In this document: positions 52,305 to 60,758 of the stretch, in pieces
Layout of the letters: every line of letters starts with the position of its first letter
How positions within the stretch are numbered: the stretch's first letter is position 1
Assembly (NCBI RefSeq): GCF_000250655.1
Contig: NC_016935.1
Span: forward strand, 8,459,501 to 8,523,500
DNA: 64,000 bases
Reading direction: 5' to 3'
Source: Paenibacillus mucilaginosus 3016
GTDB lineage: Bacteria; Bacillota; Bacilli; Paenibacillales; NBRC-103111
Position numbers and translations under genes: made by a program
The notes under the pieces: generated by a model
Seen by the model: the letters and a program-made list of their open reading frames with translations, nothing else
The model's database searches: none
Told to the model about the DNA's origin: nothing

Positions 52305-53060
52305 ATGTGGCAAGCGGCGATGTGGGGAGCGGTATCCGGCTCCGCCGTTCTGCTCGGCGCCCTGGCGGCGATTCTCTTCACGATTCCGAAGAAGATCATC
52401 GGGTATATCATGGCGTTCGGCACGGGCGTGCTCATTGGTGCGGCCGCCTATGAGCTGCTCGGCGAATCGGTGAGGGACGGGGGGCTGATGCCGACGACAG
52501 GCGGCTTCCTGATCGGCGCGGCGGTATTCACCGCCTTCGACGTCTACATCTCCCGCAAGGGGGGCTCGAAGCGCAAACGATCCGACCACAGCAAGCAGCG
52601 GTGTGAAGAAGAGGACACCGGGACGGGCAGCAGCGGGCTCGCCATCTTCGCAGGCACCGTCATGGACGCCATTCCCGAGTCGATCATGATCGGAGCGTCC
52701 CTGCTTGAGGGAGGCTCCGTGAGCTGGCTGCTCGTGATCGCCATCTTCCTCAGCAACATTCCCGAGGGACTGTCTTCCACCGCAGGCCTGCGGAAGGGGG
52801 GCTATTCCAAGGGTAAAATCCTCATCCTCTGGGCCTCCGTCATGGTCATCTCGGCCCTGAGCTCGCTGGGGGGCTTTGCGTTCATGGAGAACGCCTCGGA
52901 GGCGGTCATGGCGTTCATTGCCGCTTTCGCCGGCGGCGGCATTATTGCGATGATCGCCTCGACCATGATGCCCGAGGCGTACGAAGAGGGCGGACCGGTC
53001 ATCGGCTTCATCGCGTCGCTGGGACTGCTCGTCTCCCTCGTGCTCGACCACCTGGCGTGA
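52305..53060 (+). CDS. ZIP-family metal transporter
   Basis: 251 residues, eight segments. Metal-site segments read GTVMDAIPESIMIGASL and FLSNIPEGLSSTAGL, with the E-S and P-E-G motifs of the ZIP family, although the usual His of 'HNxPEG' is Ser-Asn. The cytoplasmic loop (about 85-105) is Lys/Asp/Glu-rich, not His-rich. It probably imports a divalent metal such as zinc. GGGGGAT precedes the ATG; a strong terminator follows. Confidence 0.85.
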   Translation: MWQAAMWGAVSGSAVLLGALAAILFTIPKKIIGYIMAFGTGVLIGAAAYELLGESVRDGGLMPTTGGFLIGAAVFTAFDVYISRKGGSKRKRSDHSKQRCEEEDTGTGSSGLAIFAGTVMDAIPESIMIGASLLEGGSVSWLLVIAIFLSNIPEGLSSTAGLRKGGYSKGKILILWASVMVISALSSLGGFAFMENASEAVMAFIAAFAGGGIIAMIASTMMPEAYEEGGPVIGFIASLGLLVSLVLDHLA

Positions 53061-53136
53061 GATGGCCGCAGGCAAAGGGGCTCGTTGTGGCTGCCCTTGG
53101 TCCGGGTGCCCGGCGGCAGGAACTAACGGACCAACG

Positions 53137-53175
53137 AAAAAAGCGTCCCCCTGCCAAACGGGGGGACGCTTTTTT
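53137..53175 (+). terminator. Strong bidirectional terminator
   Basis: AAAAAAGCGTCCCCC pairs fully with GGGGGACGCTTTTTT over a short loop; between the convergent ZIP and oxidoreductase genes and usable by both. Confidence 0.95.
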
Positions 53176-53216
53176 CGTATGCCGGGGCAAAAGGCACTCC
53201 AGCCGATGATAGCCTG

Positions 53217-54287
53217 CTAAATGGGCCGATGATCCTGCAAATAGGCGGCAATGTGCTCCGCCGCATATGCCGCATCCCGTCCTGCACCGCAGATCAGGGC
53301 GGAGCTGCGCGTATGCTGCCACGGCAGGCCCGCAAAGTAGAGGCCGGCCACCGGAGAGACCCCCCGGTGATGCCGCGGAAGCCCCAGCTCATCCGCCGCT
53401 CCCTCCACGTCGATCCAGCCCAAATCGGGGCGGAAGCCCGTCGCCCAAATGACGGCAGCCGGCTGCTCCTCGGAGCCGTCCGCAAAACGGACCCGCTCTC
53501 CCTCGGCCCCAGTCACCTCCGGCTTCCAGCGGATACGGCCGGTCCCGATGAGCTCCCGCAGCTCCAGGCCGAAGATCGGGTCGGGACGCCGGCGCATCGC
53601 GCGCCCCACCACCGAATTCCGCGGGGCCGCGAACAGTCCCAGCGTGTTCATCCAGCCGAACGTGCTGCGGCCGAGCATCGTCAGCGGGAGCAGGCGGACC
53701 GGCCGGCGGGAAGCAAGCAGCACCGGCCGGTCCGCCGCCAGCTCGGCGGCAATCTGCGCGCCGGAGTTGCCGCAGCCGGCCACGAGCACCGGGCCCGGAG
53801 GCAGCTGGTCCGGGCGGCGGTAGGCCGCCGAGTGCAGCTGGGCGATGCGGGGCGCCAGCGCCGAAGCAAAGCCCGGCACCCGCGGCTGGCCAAAGGCGCC
53901 CCCGGCGGCAATGACGGCGCGCGCCGTATAGACGCTGCCGGCTGCCGTTACCGCCGCGAAGCCGGCGCCGTGCCGCTTCAGCGTCCCGACCCGCGTCCCG
54001 CTGCGGACGGAGAGGCCGAAATGCCGCGCATAGCGCAGCAGGTAATCGGCCAGCTCGTCCTTCCCCGGGAAGCCTTCCGGGTCGCCGGGCAGCGCCAGCC
54101 CCGGCAGCCCGCTCAGCCGGCGCGGGGTGAACAGCCGCAGCGAATCATAGCGGCTGCGCCAGGATGCCCCCGGCTCCGCGCCGGCGTCCAGGATCAGCGC
54201 TTCCCTGCCCCGCTCCGCGAGCGCCTGGGCACAAGCGAGGCCTGCCTGGCCGCCGCCGATGATGAGCACTTCGGCATCCCATGACAT
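53217..54287 (-). CDS. CzcO-like FAD/NAD(P)-binding oxidoreductase
   Basis: 356 residues. N-terminal FAD site VLIIGGGQAGLACAQALAERG, then DSLRLFTPRRLSGLPG, second Rossmann motif VLVAGCGNSGAQIAAELA (NADPH), and IWATGFRPDLGWID near the end. Of the flavin monooxygenase/CzcO kind. Starts 13 bases after the CDF gene's stop, with its own ribosome site, so it belongs to the CDF operon. A CzcD-CzcO pairing is known from other Firmicutes; the oxidoreductase's reaction is not known. Confidence 0.85.
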   Translation of the reverse strand: MSWDAEVLIIGGGQAGLACAQALAERGREALILDAGAEPGASWRSRYDSLRLFTPRRLSGLPGLALPGDPEGFPGKDELADYLLRYARHFGLSVRSGTRVGTLKRHGAGFAAVTAAGSVYTARAVIAAGGAFGQPRVPGFASALAPRIAQLHSAAYRRPDQLPPGPVLVAGCGNSGAQIAAELAADRPVLLASRRPVRLLPLTMLGRSTFGWMNTLGLFAAPRNSVVGRAMRRRPDPIFGLELRELIGTGRIRWKPEVTGAEGERVRFADGSEEQPAAVIWATGFRPDLGWIDVEGAADELGLPRHHRGVSPVAGLYFAGLPWQHTRSSALICGAGRDAAYAAEHIAAYLQDHRPI

Positions 54288-54300
54288 GGCTCCATCCTCC

Positions 54301-55653
54301 CTACACCCGCAGCTCGCCGTGCCGGTTCACTGAAGTCTCCACCTGAATCGTTACATGGGAGATCCCAAAGCGGTCTTCGATGAGCCGGATCGCCCGCTGG
54401 AGCAGCTCCTGGCTGTCCCGGCCGTCTTCCATGAGCAGGTGGCAGCTCAGCGAATCGAGCCCGGAGGTGATCGTCCAGACATGCAGGTCATGCACATCGA
54501 TCACCCCGTCGAGCTCTTCGAGCGCCGCTTTCACCTGGCCTGGCTGACAGCCCGCCGGAGTGCCCTCCATCAGAATGTGAAGCGTCCGCCGGATGAGATC
54601 CCAGGCTCCCCGCAGGATGAGCAGCGCCACCAGCACGGAGATGATCCCGTCGGCCGCGTACCAGCCCGTCAGGAGCATAATCGCCCCGGCCAGGATCGCA
54701 CCCAGCGAGCCCAGCGCATCACCCAGTACGTGCAGGTAGGCGCTGCGCAGGTTCACATTCCCTTTGACATCGCCCTGCCGCATGAGAGCCCAGGCGCTGA
54801 CGAGATTGACCCCAAGCCCGATAGCTGCAATGCCCATCATCGCGCCGCTGGCCACTTCGGGCGGCTGCAGCAGCCGGCCGTACGCCTCGTAGATAATCCA
54901 GCCGGCGATGAGGAAGAGCGTCAGTCCGTTGAACAGCGCGGCGAGAATCTCGAAGCGGTGGTAGCCGTAGGTGCGCTGCTCGGAAGCCGGGCGGGCCGCC
55001 AGCGTCACCGCAACCAGGCTGAGCAGCAGGGAGGCGGTGTCGCTGAGCATATGCCCCGAATCCGAGAGCAGCGCCAGGCTGTTCGTCCAGAGCCCGCCGA
55101 CGAACTCGAGCAGGAGGATGCCTCCGGTCAGCAGCAGGGCGAACAGCAGTCCCCGCTTGTTCCCTTCGCGCACCGCATCGGGACCGTGGTGATGATGGCC
55201 GAGCAGACCGTGATGGTGTCCATGATGTCCGTGACCATGATGGTCATGCCCATGGTGGCTGTGCCCGTGATGGCCATGATCAGGGTGATCGTGCGCATGC
55301 CCGTCATGGTCGTGGTCGTGCTCGTGGTGAACTTGATCGTGATCAACGCGCCCGTGCCCGTGCTCATGCGCATGCCCGCTGCAGCCGCCATGTGTATCGG
55401 CAGCCTGGACATGTCCCTCGGCTTCCTCTCCGTTACCGCCGCTGCAGCTTTTACCCGGGTGGCCCGCTGTCGATCCGGTGCTCCCTTCTTCTCCCTGAGA
55501 CTTGGAGCGTTCCGTCTTCCCGCGATCGGCCGTAAGCCCCCGTTCGCCGGCCGTGTGACCGTCCCGGCCTGCTGCCGGCTGCCCTTGGCCGCCCCCCGAG
55601 TGCGCTCCCTGTCCCTTCACCGCTTCCTCATCCTTACCGCCGCTGCCGCCCAT
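54301..55653 (-). CDS. CDF-family cation efflux protein with very long His-rich N-terminus
   Basis: 450 residues. The first 90 residues are Gly/Glu/Lys/Ser-rich, followed by an 80-residue His/Asp/Gly block (about 90-165) with many HGH, HDH and HHG repeats, over 40 His by eye. The transporter proper starts at about 170 with six segments: LLSDSGHMLSDTASL (HxxxD site), YLHVLGDALGSLGAI (HxxxD), and the C-terminal domain VHDLHVWTITSGLDSLSCHLL. A zinc or cobalt proton antiporter; the His block should bind metal. ATG 55653 after GGAGGA. Operator dyad upstream. Confidence 0.92.
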   Translation of the reverse strand: MGGSGGKDEEAVKGQGAHSGGGQGQPAAGRDGHTAGERGLTADRGKTERSKSQGEEGSTGSTAGHPGKSCSGGNGEEAEGHVQAADTHGGCSGHAHEHGHGRVDHDQVHHEHDHDHDGHAHDHPDHGHHGHSHHGHDHHGHGHHGHHHGLLGHHHHGPDAVREGNKRGLLFALLLTGGILLLEFVGGLWTNSLALLSDSGHMLSDTASLLLSLVAVTLAARPASEQRTYGYHRFEILAALFNGLTLFLIAGWIIYEAYGRLLQPPEVASGAMMGIAAIGLGVNLVSAWALMRQGDVKGNVNLRSAYLHVLGDALGSLGAILAGAIMLLTGWYAADGIISVLVALLILRGAWDLIRRTLHILMEGTPAGCQPGQVKAALEELDGVIDVHDLHVWTITSGLDSLSCHLLMEDGRDSQELLQRAIRLIEDRFGISHVTIQVETSVNRHGELRV

Positions 55654-55704
55654 TGACCATTCCTCCCTCTTCCTCCTTGGAGGCGGCCCAGCCGCATCCA
55701 AGAT

Positions 55705-55764
55705 CTAAACATATGAGCATGTATTCATATGTTTAGTATGCCTCCCGGGATCCGCTTTTGTCAA
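55705..55764 (-). promoter_or_regulatory. Promoter and perfect 12-bp-arm dyad of the CDF operon
   Basis: Minus strand: TTGACA (55764-55759), 18 bases, CATACT (55740-55735), overlapping CTAAACATATGA-N8-TCATATGTTTAG (55736-55705). The ATATGA/TCATAT halves match the style of ArsR/SmtB (CzrA, CadC) metal-sensor operators. No such regulator gene adjoins, so it must act from elsewhere. Confidence 0.65.
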
Positions 55765-55845
55765 CCGCCTGCCGGGCCCATTTTAAACGAACAGGCCCCA
55801 GGGGGACCCTCGACGAGACAGGCGTCTCCAAGCCGTTAGGACCCA

Positions 55846-55891
55846 AAAATGCCGGCCCCTGACCAGAACGCTTCTGGCAGATGCCGGCATC
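55846..55891 (-). terminator. Terminator of the truncated haemoglobin gene
   Basis: ATGCCGGC pairs with GCCGGCAT, with an inner CCAGAA/TTCTGG stem; five T follow on the minus strand. Confidence 0.85.
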
Positions 55892-55905
55892 CCGCCGCTT
55901 CCGTG

Positions 55906-56271
55906 TTATTTGTTCAGGATATCGTCCTTCAGGGTCGCCACGTGGCTGACGATCGTATCGATATCGCCTTCGCCGACGCCCGCTTCCCGCAGCGAGGCTG
56001 TCAGGTGATTTACGATCGCGTTCCAGTGGATAGGCTGCAGGTTCATGCCCTCGTGCGCCTTCGCCATGCTCGCCCCCGTGTACTGGGCCGGTCCGCCGAG
56101 CGCGAAGCTCAGGAACTTCGTCTGGTGCCTGCGCTGCTTTTCCATGTCCGTATCCTTGAAGAACCCGTTGACCGTATCATCGGCCAATACTTTTTTGTAG
56201 AAAATATCCACGACCGCCCCGATCGCGGCCTCCCCGCCCAGCTTCTCATAGATCGATTCAGATTGACTCAT
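55906..56271 (-). CDS. Truncated haemoglobin
   Basis: 121 residues, two-over-two globin. SIYEKLGGEAAIGAVVDIFYKKVLADDTVNGFF at the start, KFLSFALGGPAQYTG, and the proximal His in MAKAHEGMNL. Group I type. Binds oxygen or nitric oxide; ATG 56271 is preferred (GGAGG ten bases upstream) over ATG 56280. Monocistronic. Confidence 0.92.
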   Translation of the reverse strand: MSQSESIYEKLGGEAAIGAVVDIFYKKVLADDTVNGFFKDTDMEKQRRHQTKFLSFALGGPAQYTGASMAKAHEGMNLQPIHWNAIVNHLTASLREAGVGEGDIDTIVSHVATLKDDILNK

Positions 56272-56429
56272 CTCTCGCATTCCTCCCGGTTTATAGAGCC
56301 CCCGGCCCCCCGTCTCCCGGCTGAGAACGAACCGTCCCCGCCGGCATCCTGCGGCCGAAGGTCTCTTCTTTTATCACCCGTATAGCTTGTCCGGCAGCAG
56401 GTAAAATCATCCTTCCCCTCCTGCCGGCA

Positions 56430-57275
56430 TCAGAACAAATCCAGCTGCTGCGGCGCAAACGGCCTCACCGGCTGCCCGAGCATCTCCATCAGCCTCACCG
56501 CGTTGCCGGCCGCATGACCGCCCGAATTATTGTTGAAGATGAAGCATACCTCCTCCGTCTGCTCCCCGAGCACAGCCAGATTCGCCTTCCACTCCAGCAG
56601 CTCTTCCTCACTGTAGTTATAGAGGTAGCGAACCTCCCGCCAGTTCGGCCCCCCGCCTCCGTTCCAGTTCGCCGCATTGCGCCCGTGCATCCGGACGATG
56701 GTGAGTCTCCTATCCGTAGCTTGAAGCACGGTCGGAACCGAGCCGGGACCGGCCTGCGGTTCGTCGCAGATGCTGTGGATCCAGCCCTCCCGCTGCATGA
56801 ACGAGAGCGTCTTCTCCCGCATCTCTTCGGCGAACCAGCTCTGGTGGCGGAACTCCAGCGCCAGGGGCAGATCCCCCATCCGCTCGCGGGCCAGCCGCAG
56901 CTCCTCCACATGCGCCTTCTTGCAGTCAAACCACGGCGGGTACTGGAAGAGCACGGCCTTCAGCTTGCCGGCTTCCCTGACGGGCTCGATCGACTCCCGG
57001 AACGCACCGAACATCGTCTCCTCGTCGGGGAAGGGGCTTCGGCCCCGCTGGTGCCCGGTCATTCCCTGGTACGCCTTGATGACGAATCCGAAGTCCTGCG
57101 GCGTATCGGCCGCCCAGCGTTCGTAATTCGCCCTGGATTGTACGGCATAGAACGAGCTGTCCACTTCCACTAAGCCAAAATAGGTGCCGTACACCCTCAG
57201 CTTGTCCCTGGCTGCCGTGCCCTTCTCATACAGCTCGTCGTGGTCGCCCCAGCCCGCAAGTCCGATCCGGATCAT
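56430..57275 (-). CDS. DUF72 family protein
   Basis: 281 residues from ATG 57275 with AAAGGAGGCGGG upstream. TIM-barrel DUF72: IRIGLAGWGDHDELY, YFGLVEVDSSFYAVQS, FQYPPWFDCKK, LPLALEFRHQSWF, and the end CFIFNNNSGGHAAGNAVRL. Function unknown; some relatives are linked to nucleic-acid metabolism. The 257 bases before proS hold no gene. Confidence 0.9.
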   Translation of the reverse strand: MIRIGLAGWGDHDELYEKGTAARDKLRVYGTYFGLVEVDSSFYAVQSRANYERWAADTPQDFGFVIKAYQGMTGHQRGRSPFPDEETMFGAFRESIEPVREAGKLKAVLFQYPPWFDCKKAHVEELRLARERMGDLPLALEFRHQSWFAEEMREKTLSFMQREGWIHSICDEPQAGPGSVPTVLQATDRRLTIVRMHGRNAANWNGGGGPNWREVRYLYNYSEEELLEWKANLAVLGEQTEEVCFIFNNNSGGHAAGNAVRLMEMLGQPVRPFAPQQLDLF

Positions 57276-57532
57276 GCGCCCGCCTCCTTTCACCATTCCT
57301 TGGCCGGGCCCCCGCTTGCCCCGCAGACCCAGCCGACGCTTCCGTGTTTGCCCCTTTTTACCCGCAGAGCCCCTTCTTGACTACTTGGGCCTGATCCCCA
57401 AGCCTTTCCTTCACAGTCTTCGTTCAAAGCCTGTATCTTCCGGTGTTTCATCCTGCGATTTGCCCTACCCGGCACCGGGCCCCGGCCGCCCCAGCTCGGA
57501 AGCTCACTTGAAGCTGCATGTCGGCCCCAGCC

Positions 57533-59236
57533 TTACGCCCGGCCTGCCAGAACACGGGCCGCCGCTTCCTCCGCCGTCAGCTTGAAGGTCTCCCCGCTGC
57601 GCCGCTCCTTATATTCGACGAAGCCTTCGGCGGCATCCCGGCCGATCACAATGCGCACCGGCAGGCCGATGAGGTCCGCATCCTTGAACTTCACGCCCGG
57701 GCGCTCGGCCCGGTCATCGAGCAGCATCTCGGCCCCCCGGCTCCGCAGCTCAGCGTACAGCCGGTCCGCCAGCTCGGCGGCCGGGCCCTCCTGTCCCAGC
57801 GGGATCAGGTGCGCATCGAACGGGGCGAGACCCTCCGGCCAGACGATGCCCTGCTCGTCGTGATGCTGCTCTACGACCGCGGAGAGGATCCGCGACACCC
57901 CGATGCCGTAGCAGCCCATGATCATCGGCCGCTCCACCCCCGTCTCATCCGTGAAGACGGCCCCCAGCTTCGCGCTGTACTTCGTGCCGAGCTTGAACAC
58001 ATGACCCACCTCGATGCCCCGGTGCTGCTCGAGCCCCCCGCCGCAGCGCGGACAGGCGTCGTCCCCGCGTACATTGCGGTAATCACCCACCCGCTCCAGC
58101 GGAAAATCCCGGCCGGGCACGACATGCCGCAGATGCCAGTCGGCCTCGTTCGCACCGGTGATGCCTTCGGCCAGGGCCGCCGCCTCGCGGTCCACCAGCA
58201 GCGGCACCTGCAGCCCGACAGGTCCCGCTAAGCCGACCCGAGCACCGGTCACGCGCTGCGTTGTCTCGGCATCGGCAAGCTCCAGCACGTCTGCGCCGAG
58301 CGCAGCCCGCACCTTGGCCTCGTTCACCTCGTGGAGGCCCCGCACAACAACGGCGGCCGGCTGCCCGTCGGCAAGATAGATCAGCGTCTTCAGCAGCAGA
58401 CCGGCTTCTTCCCCGAGCTTCTCCGTCAGTTCGGCGATCGTCCGCACGCCCGGCGTGTGCCAGCGCTCCGCATCCGGCACCGGCACCTCCCCTTGCGGGG
58501 CCTCGGGCGGGGTCCAGGCGGCCTCCGCCTTCTCCAGGTTGGCGGCGTAATCACAGGCCGTGCAGCTGACGATCGTGTCCTCGCCGACCGCACACAGCGC
58601 CATGAATTCGTGCGTGCCCCCTTCTCCTCCGATGGAGCCCGAATCGGCCTCCACCGCCCGGTAGCGCAGGCCGCAGCCCTGCATGATCCGGTGGTATGCC
58701 GCTTCCATGCGCCGGTATGACCGGTCCAGACCCTCCCAGTCGGCATCGAAGGAGTAAGCATCCTTCATCAGGAACTCCCTTCCCCGCAGGAGGCCGAACC
58801 GCGGACGCCGCTCGTCCCGGAACTTCGTCTGAATCTGATACAAGGTCATCGGCAGCCGGCGGTAAGAGCTGATCTCATCACGCACCAGCGTCGTAATGAC
58901 CTCCTCGTGCGTCGGTCCGAGGGCGAACTCCCGCCCGTGTCGGTCCGTCAGCCGGACGAGCTCAGGGCCGTACACCCCGTAGCGGCCGGACTCCCGCCAC
59001 AGCTCGGCAGGCTGCATGGCAGGCAGGAGCACCTCCTGGGCACCCGCCGCTTCCATCTCCCGGCGGATGAGCTCCTCCACCCTGCGCAGGACCTTGCGGC
59101 CGAGCGGCAGGTACGAATAGATTCCCGCCGCCAGCGGACGGATCAGCCCGGCCCGCAGCATCAGCCGGTGGCTCGCCGCCTCCGCCTCTGCAGGTACCTC
59201 CCGCAGCGTAGGCATGAACAGTGTACTTTGCTTCAT
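57533..59236 (-). CDS. proS: Prolyl-tRNA synthetase
   Basis: 567 residues, bacterial-type with editing insertion. Class II motifs: RPLAAGIYSYLPLGRKVLRRVEELIRREME, FRDERRPRFGLLRGREFLMKDAYSF (motif 2), MGCYGIGVSRILSAVVEQ (motif 3). The INS editing domain lies at about 225-390. ATG 59236 with AAGGAGG seven bases upstream (ATG 59242 too close). Regulated by the T-box leader. Confidence 0.96.
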   Translation of the reverse strand: MKQSTLFMPTLREVPAEAEAASHRLMLRAGLIRPLAAGIYSYLPLGRKVLRRVEELIRREMEAAGAQEVLLPAMQPAELWRESGRYGVYGPELVRLTDRHGREFALGPTHEEVITTLVRDEISSYRRLPMTLYQIQTKFRDERRPRFGLLRGREFLMKDAYSFDADWEGLDRSYRRMEAAYHRIMQGCGLRYRAVEADSGSIGGEGGTHEFMALCAVGEDTIVSCTACDYAANLEKAEAAWTPPEAPQGEVPVPDAERWHTPGVRTIAELTEKLGEEAGLLLKTLIYLADGQPAAVVVRGLHEVNEAKVRAALGADVLELADAETTQRVTGARVGLAGPVGLQVPLLVDREAAALAEGITGANEADWHLRHVVPGRDFPLERVGDYRNVRGDDACPRCGGGLEQHRGIEVGHVFKLGTKYSAKLGAVFTDETGVERPMIMGCYGIGVSRILSAVVEQHHDEQGIVWPEGLAPFDAHLIPLGQEGPAAELADRLYAELRSRGAEMLLDDRAERPGVKFKDADLIGLPVRIVIGRDAAEGFVEYKERRSGETFKLTAEEAAARVLAGRA

Positions 59237-59254
59237 GACCATCCCTCCTTACGG

Positions 59255-59515
59255 TGATGGGCACACCAAAAAGCACGCCTCGTCAGGGACGAAAGCGTGC
59301 CGTGGTACCACCCTAATTTGTCAACGTCCGCCCCGTCCTACTGCCGTACGGGTGGCGTCTCCTCTTCCGTGATAACGGGATGGGCCCGGCTGCGGTTACT
59401 AAGAAGAGGCAGCCCTCCTCTTCCTTTCCCCCCAGCAGCTTCCAAGGCGGGAGACACTGCGCGAGCCGGAGGCGCTTCTCAGCAGGGGCGCCCTCTCTGG
59501 ACCGGCTGAAGCTGC
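59255..59515 (-). promoter_or_regulatory. T-box riboswitch leader of proS
   Basis: On the minus strand the T-box sequence AGGGTGGTACCACG (59314-59301) is followed at once by the terminator GCACGC...GCGTGC (59300-59273) and five T. The 200 bases before it fold into stem I; AGAGAGGGC near its start is typical. Uncharged tRNA-Pro should switch the leader to the antiterminator. The specifier codon (a CCN) could not be located with confidence. The remaining gap (59516-59772) shows no gene. Confidence 0.92.
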
Positions 59516-59772
59516 AGGTCTGTGTCCTTGGTCGAATGCTTTTTGGCATATGCGTGCAAAATGTTACTGTCCAATGTACACCACTTTCTTCCATTTGGCA
59601 AGTGCCTGCCGGCTTGCCTGCAGCCTTCGGCCATTCACGGCTTGGTTCGGTCACCGAAAGAGCGGCTCCGCCCCTGAAGAGAGAGCCGTTTGGTATTTTT
59701 CCGGCCCAACCTGCACCCAATGCCTCTCCCGCTGCGTACTAGAACATAACAAGAACAAAGGAGTGAAGCGCT

Positions 59773-60642
59773 ATGACAACACCCGAGCAAGGGACGTCCG
59801 CCCGGGCCGAGACGGTCCAGGATCTGCAGAACGCGCTGCGGGAGATCGAGGCCTGGGAGAAGGGCCAGCAGGATCTGTGGTTCTGGGAAAAAATCGGACG
59901 CCTTCCGTTCCAGCTCCTTGACAAGCTCACCCCGAAGTTCATCCAGGATAAAATCGGCCTTGCCATGGACGAGGTGGGCAGCTTCGTGCAGACGGGCGGC
60001 CGTTATCTGATCTCCGAACGGGGGATGCTGGGCCGGCTGGAGGAAGGACACCGCAAGGCCGGCGGCCGGCCTTTGGAAGGCCCCCTGACCATGCAGACAG
60101 CTGCCGGTCTGCCGCTGTCCGTCATGGATGCGGCTGCGGCGGAGCTCGCTCAGAGCCGGGTCACGCTGGCCACGGCCCAGGGGGCGACGACCGGCTTCGG
60201 CGGGATCTTCACGCTCGCCATCGATATCCCCGCGCTGCTCGGGCTGTCGCTGAAGGTGCTGCAGGAGCTGGCGATCGTGTACGGCTTCGACCCGAAGGAG
60301 AAGAGCGAGCGCGTCTTCGTGATCAAGTGTCTGCAGTTCGTCAACTCCGACATCGTAGGCAAAAAAGCCGTCCTTAGCGAGCTCTCCGACTTCGGCAGCG
60401 AGAGCCGGCAGCGCGACGCCCTCTCCCAGCTCCAGGGCTGGAGGGAAGTGATCGCCGCCTACCGGGATAACTTCGGCTGGAAGAAGCTCTTCCAGATGGT
60501 GCCGATCGCCGGCATGGTGTTCGGCGCCTTCCTGAACCGCAGCACGCTGCAGGATGTGGCGGAAGCCGGCACGATGCTGTACCGCAAGCGCCGGGTGCTC
60601 GAGCGGATGCGGGAGCTCGAGGAAGCCGCCGGCGCCAGATAG
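59773..60642 (+). CDS. EcsC-family protein
   Basis: 289 residues; ATG after AAAGGAGTG. EcsC features: WEKIGRLPFQLLDKLTPKFIQDKIGLAMDEV, FGGIFTLAIDIPALLGLSLKVLQELAIVYGFDP (hydrophobic, likely membrane-associated), and QMVPIAGMVFGAFLNRSTLQDVAEAGTMLYRKRR at the end. EcsC is named after the third gene of the Bacillus ecs locus, but this copy stands without ecsAB, so its role is unknown. Confidence 0.88.
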   Translation: MTTPEQGTSARAETVQDLQNALREIEAWEKGQQDLWFWEKIGRLPFQLLDKLTPKFIQDKIGLAMDEVGSFVQTGGRYLISERGMLGRLEEGHRKAGGRPLEGPLTMQTAAGLPLSVMDAAAAELAQSRVTLATAQGATTGFGGIFTLAIDIPALLGLSLKVLQELAIVYGFDPKEKSERVFVIKCLQFVNSDIVGKKAVLSELSDFGSESRQRDALSQLQGWREVIAAYRDNFGWKKLFQMVPIAGMVFGAFLNRSTLQDVAEAGTMLYRKRRVLERMRELEEAAGAR

Positions 60643-60711
60643 CGCAGCGGGAGGTCTGAAGCGGCAGGGCGGTCTCCTGCGGGGCAGCACATGTGACCTT
60701 CCGGCCGCACA

Positions 60712-60752
60712 AGAGGGGAGTACGGCCCTATGCCGTACTCCCCTCCCTCTTT
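60712..60752. terminator. Bidirectional terminator
   Basis: GAGGGGAGTACGGC and GCCGTACTCCCCTC pair perfectly around CCTAT, with TTTT shortly after. Shared by the convergent EcsC and DUF2252 genes. Confidence 0.92.
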
Positions 60753-60758
60753 TCCACC

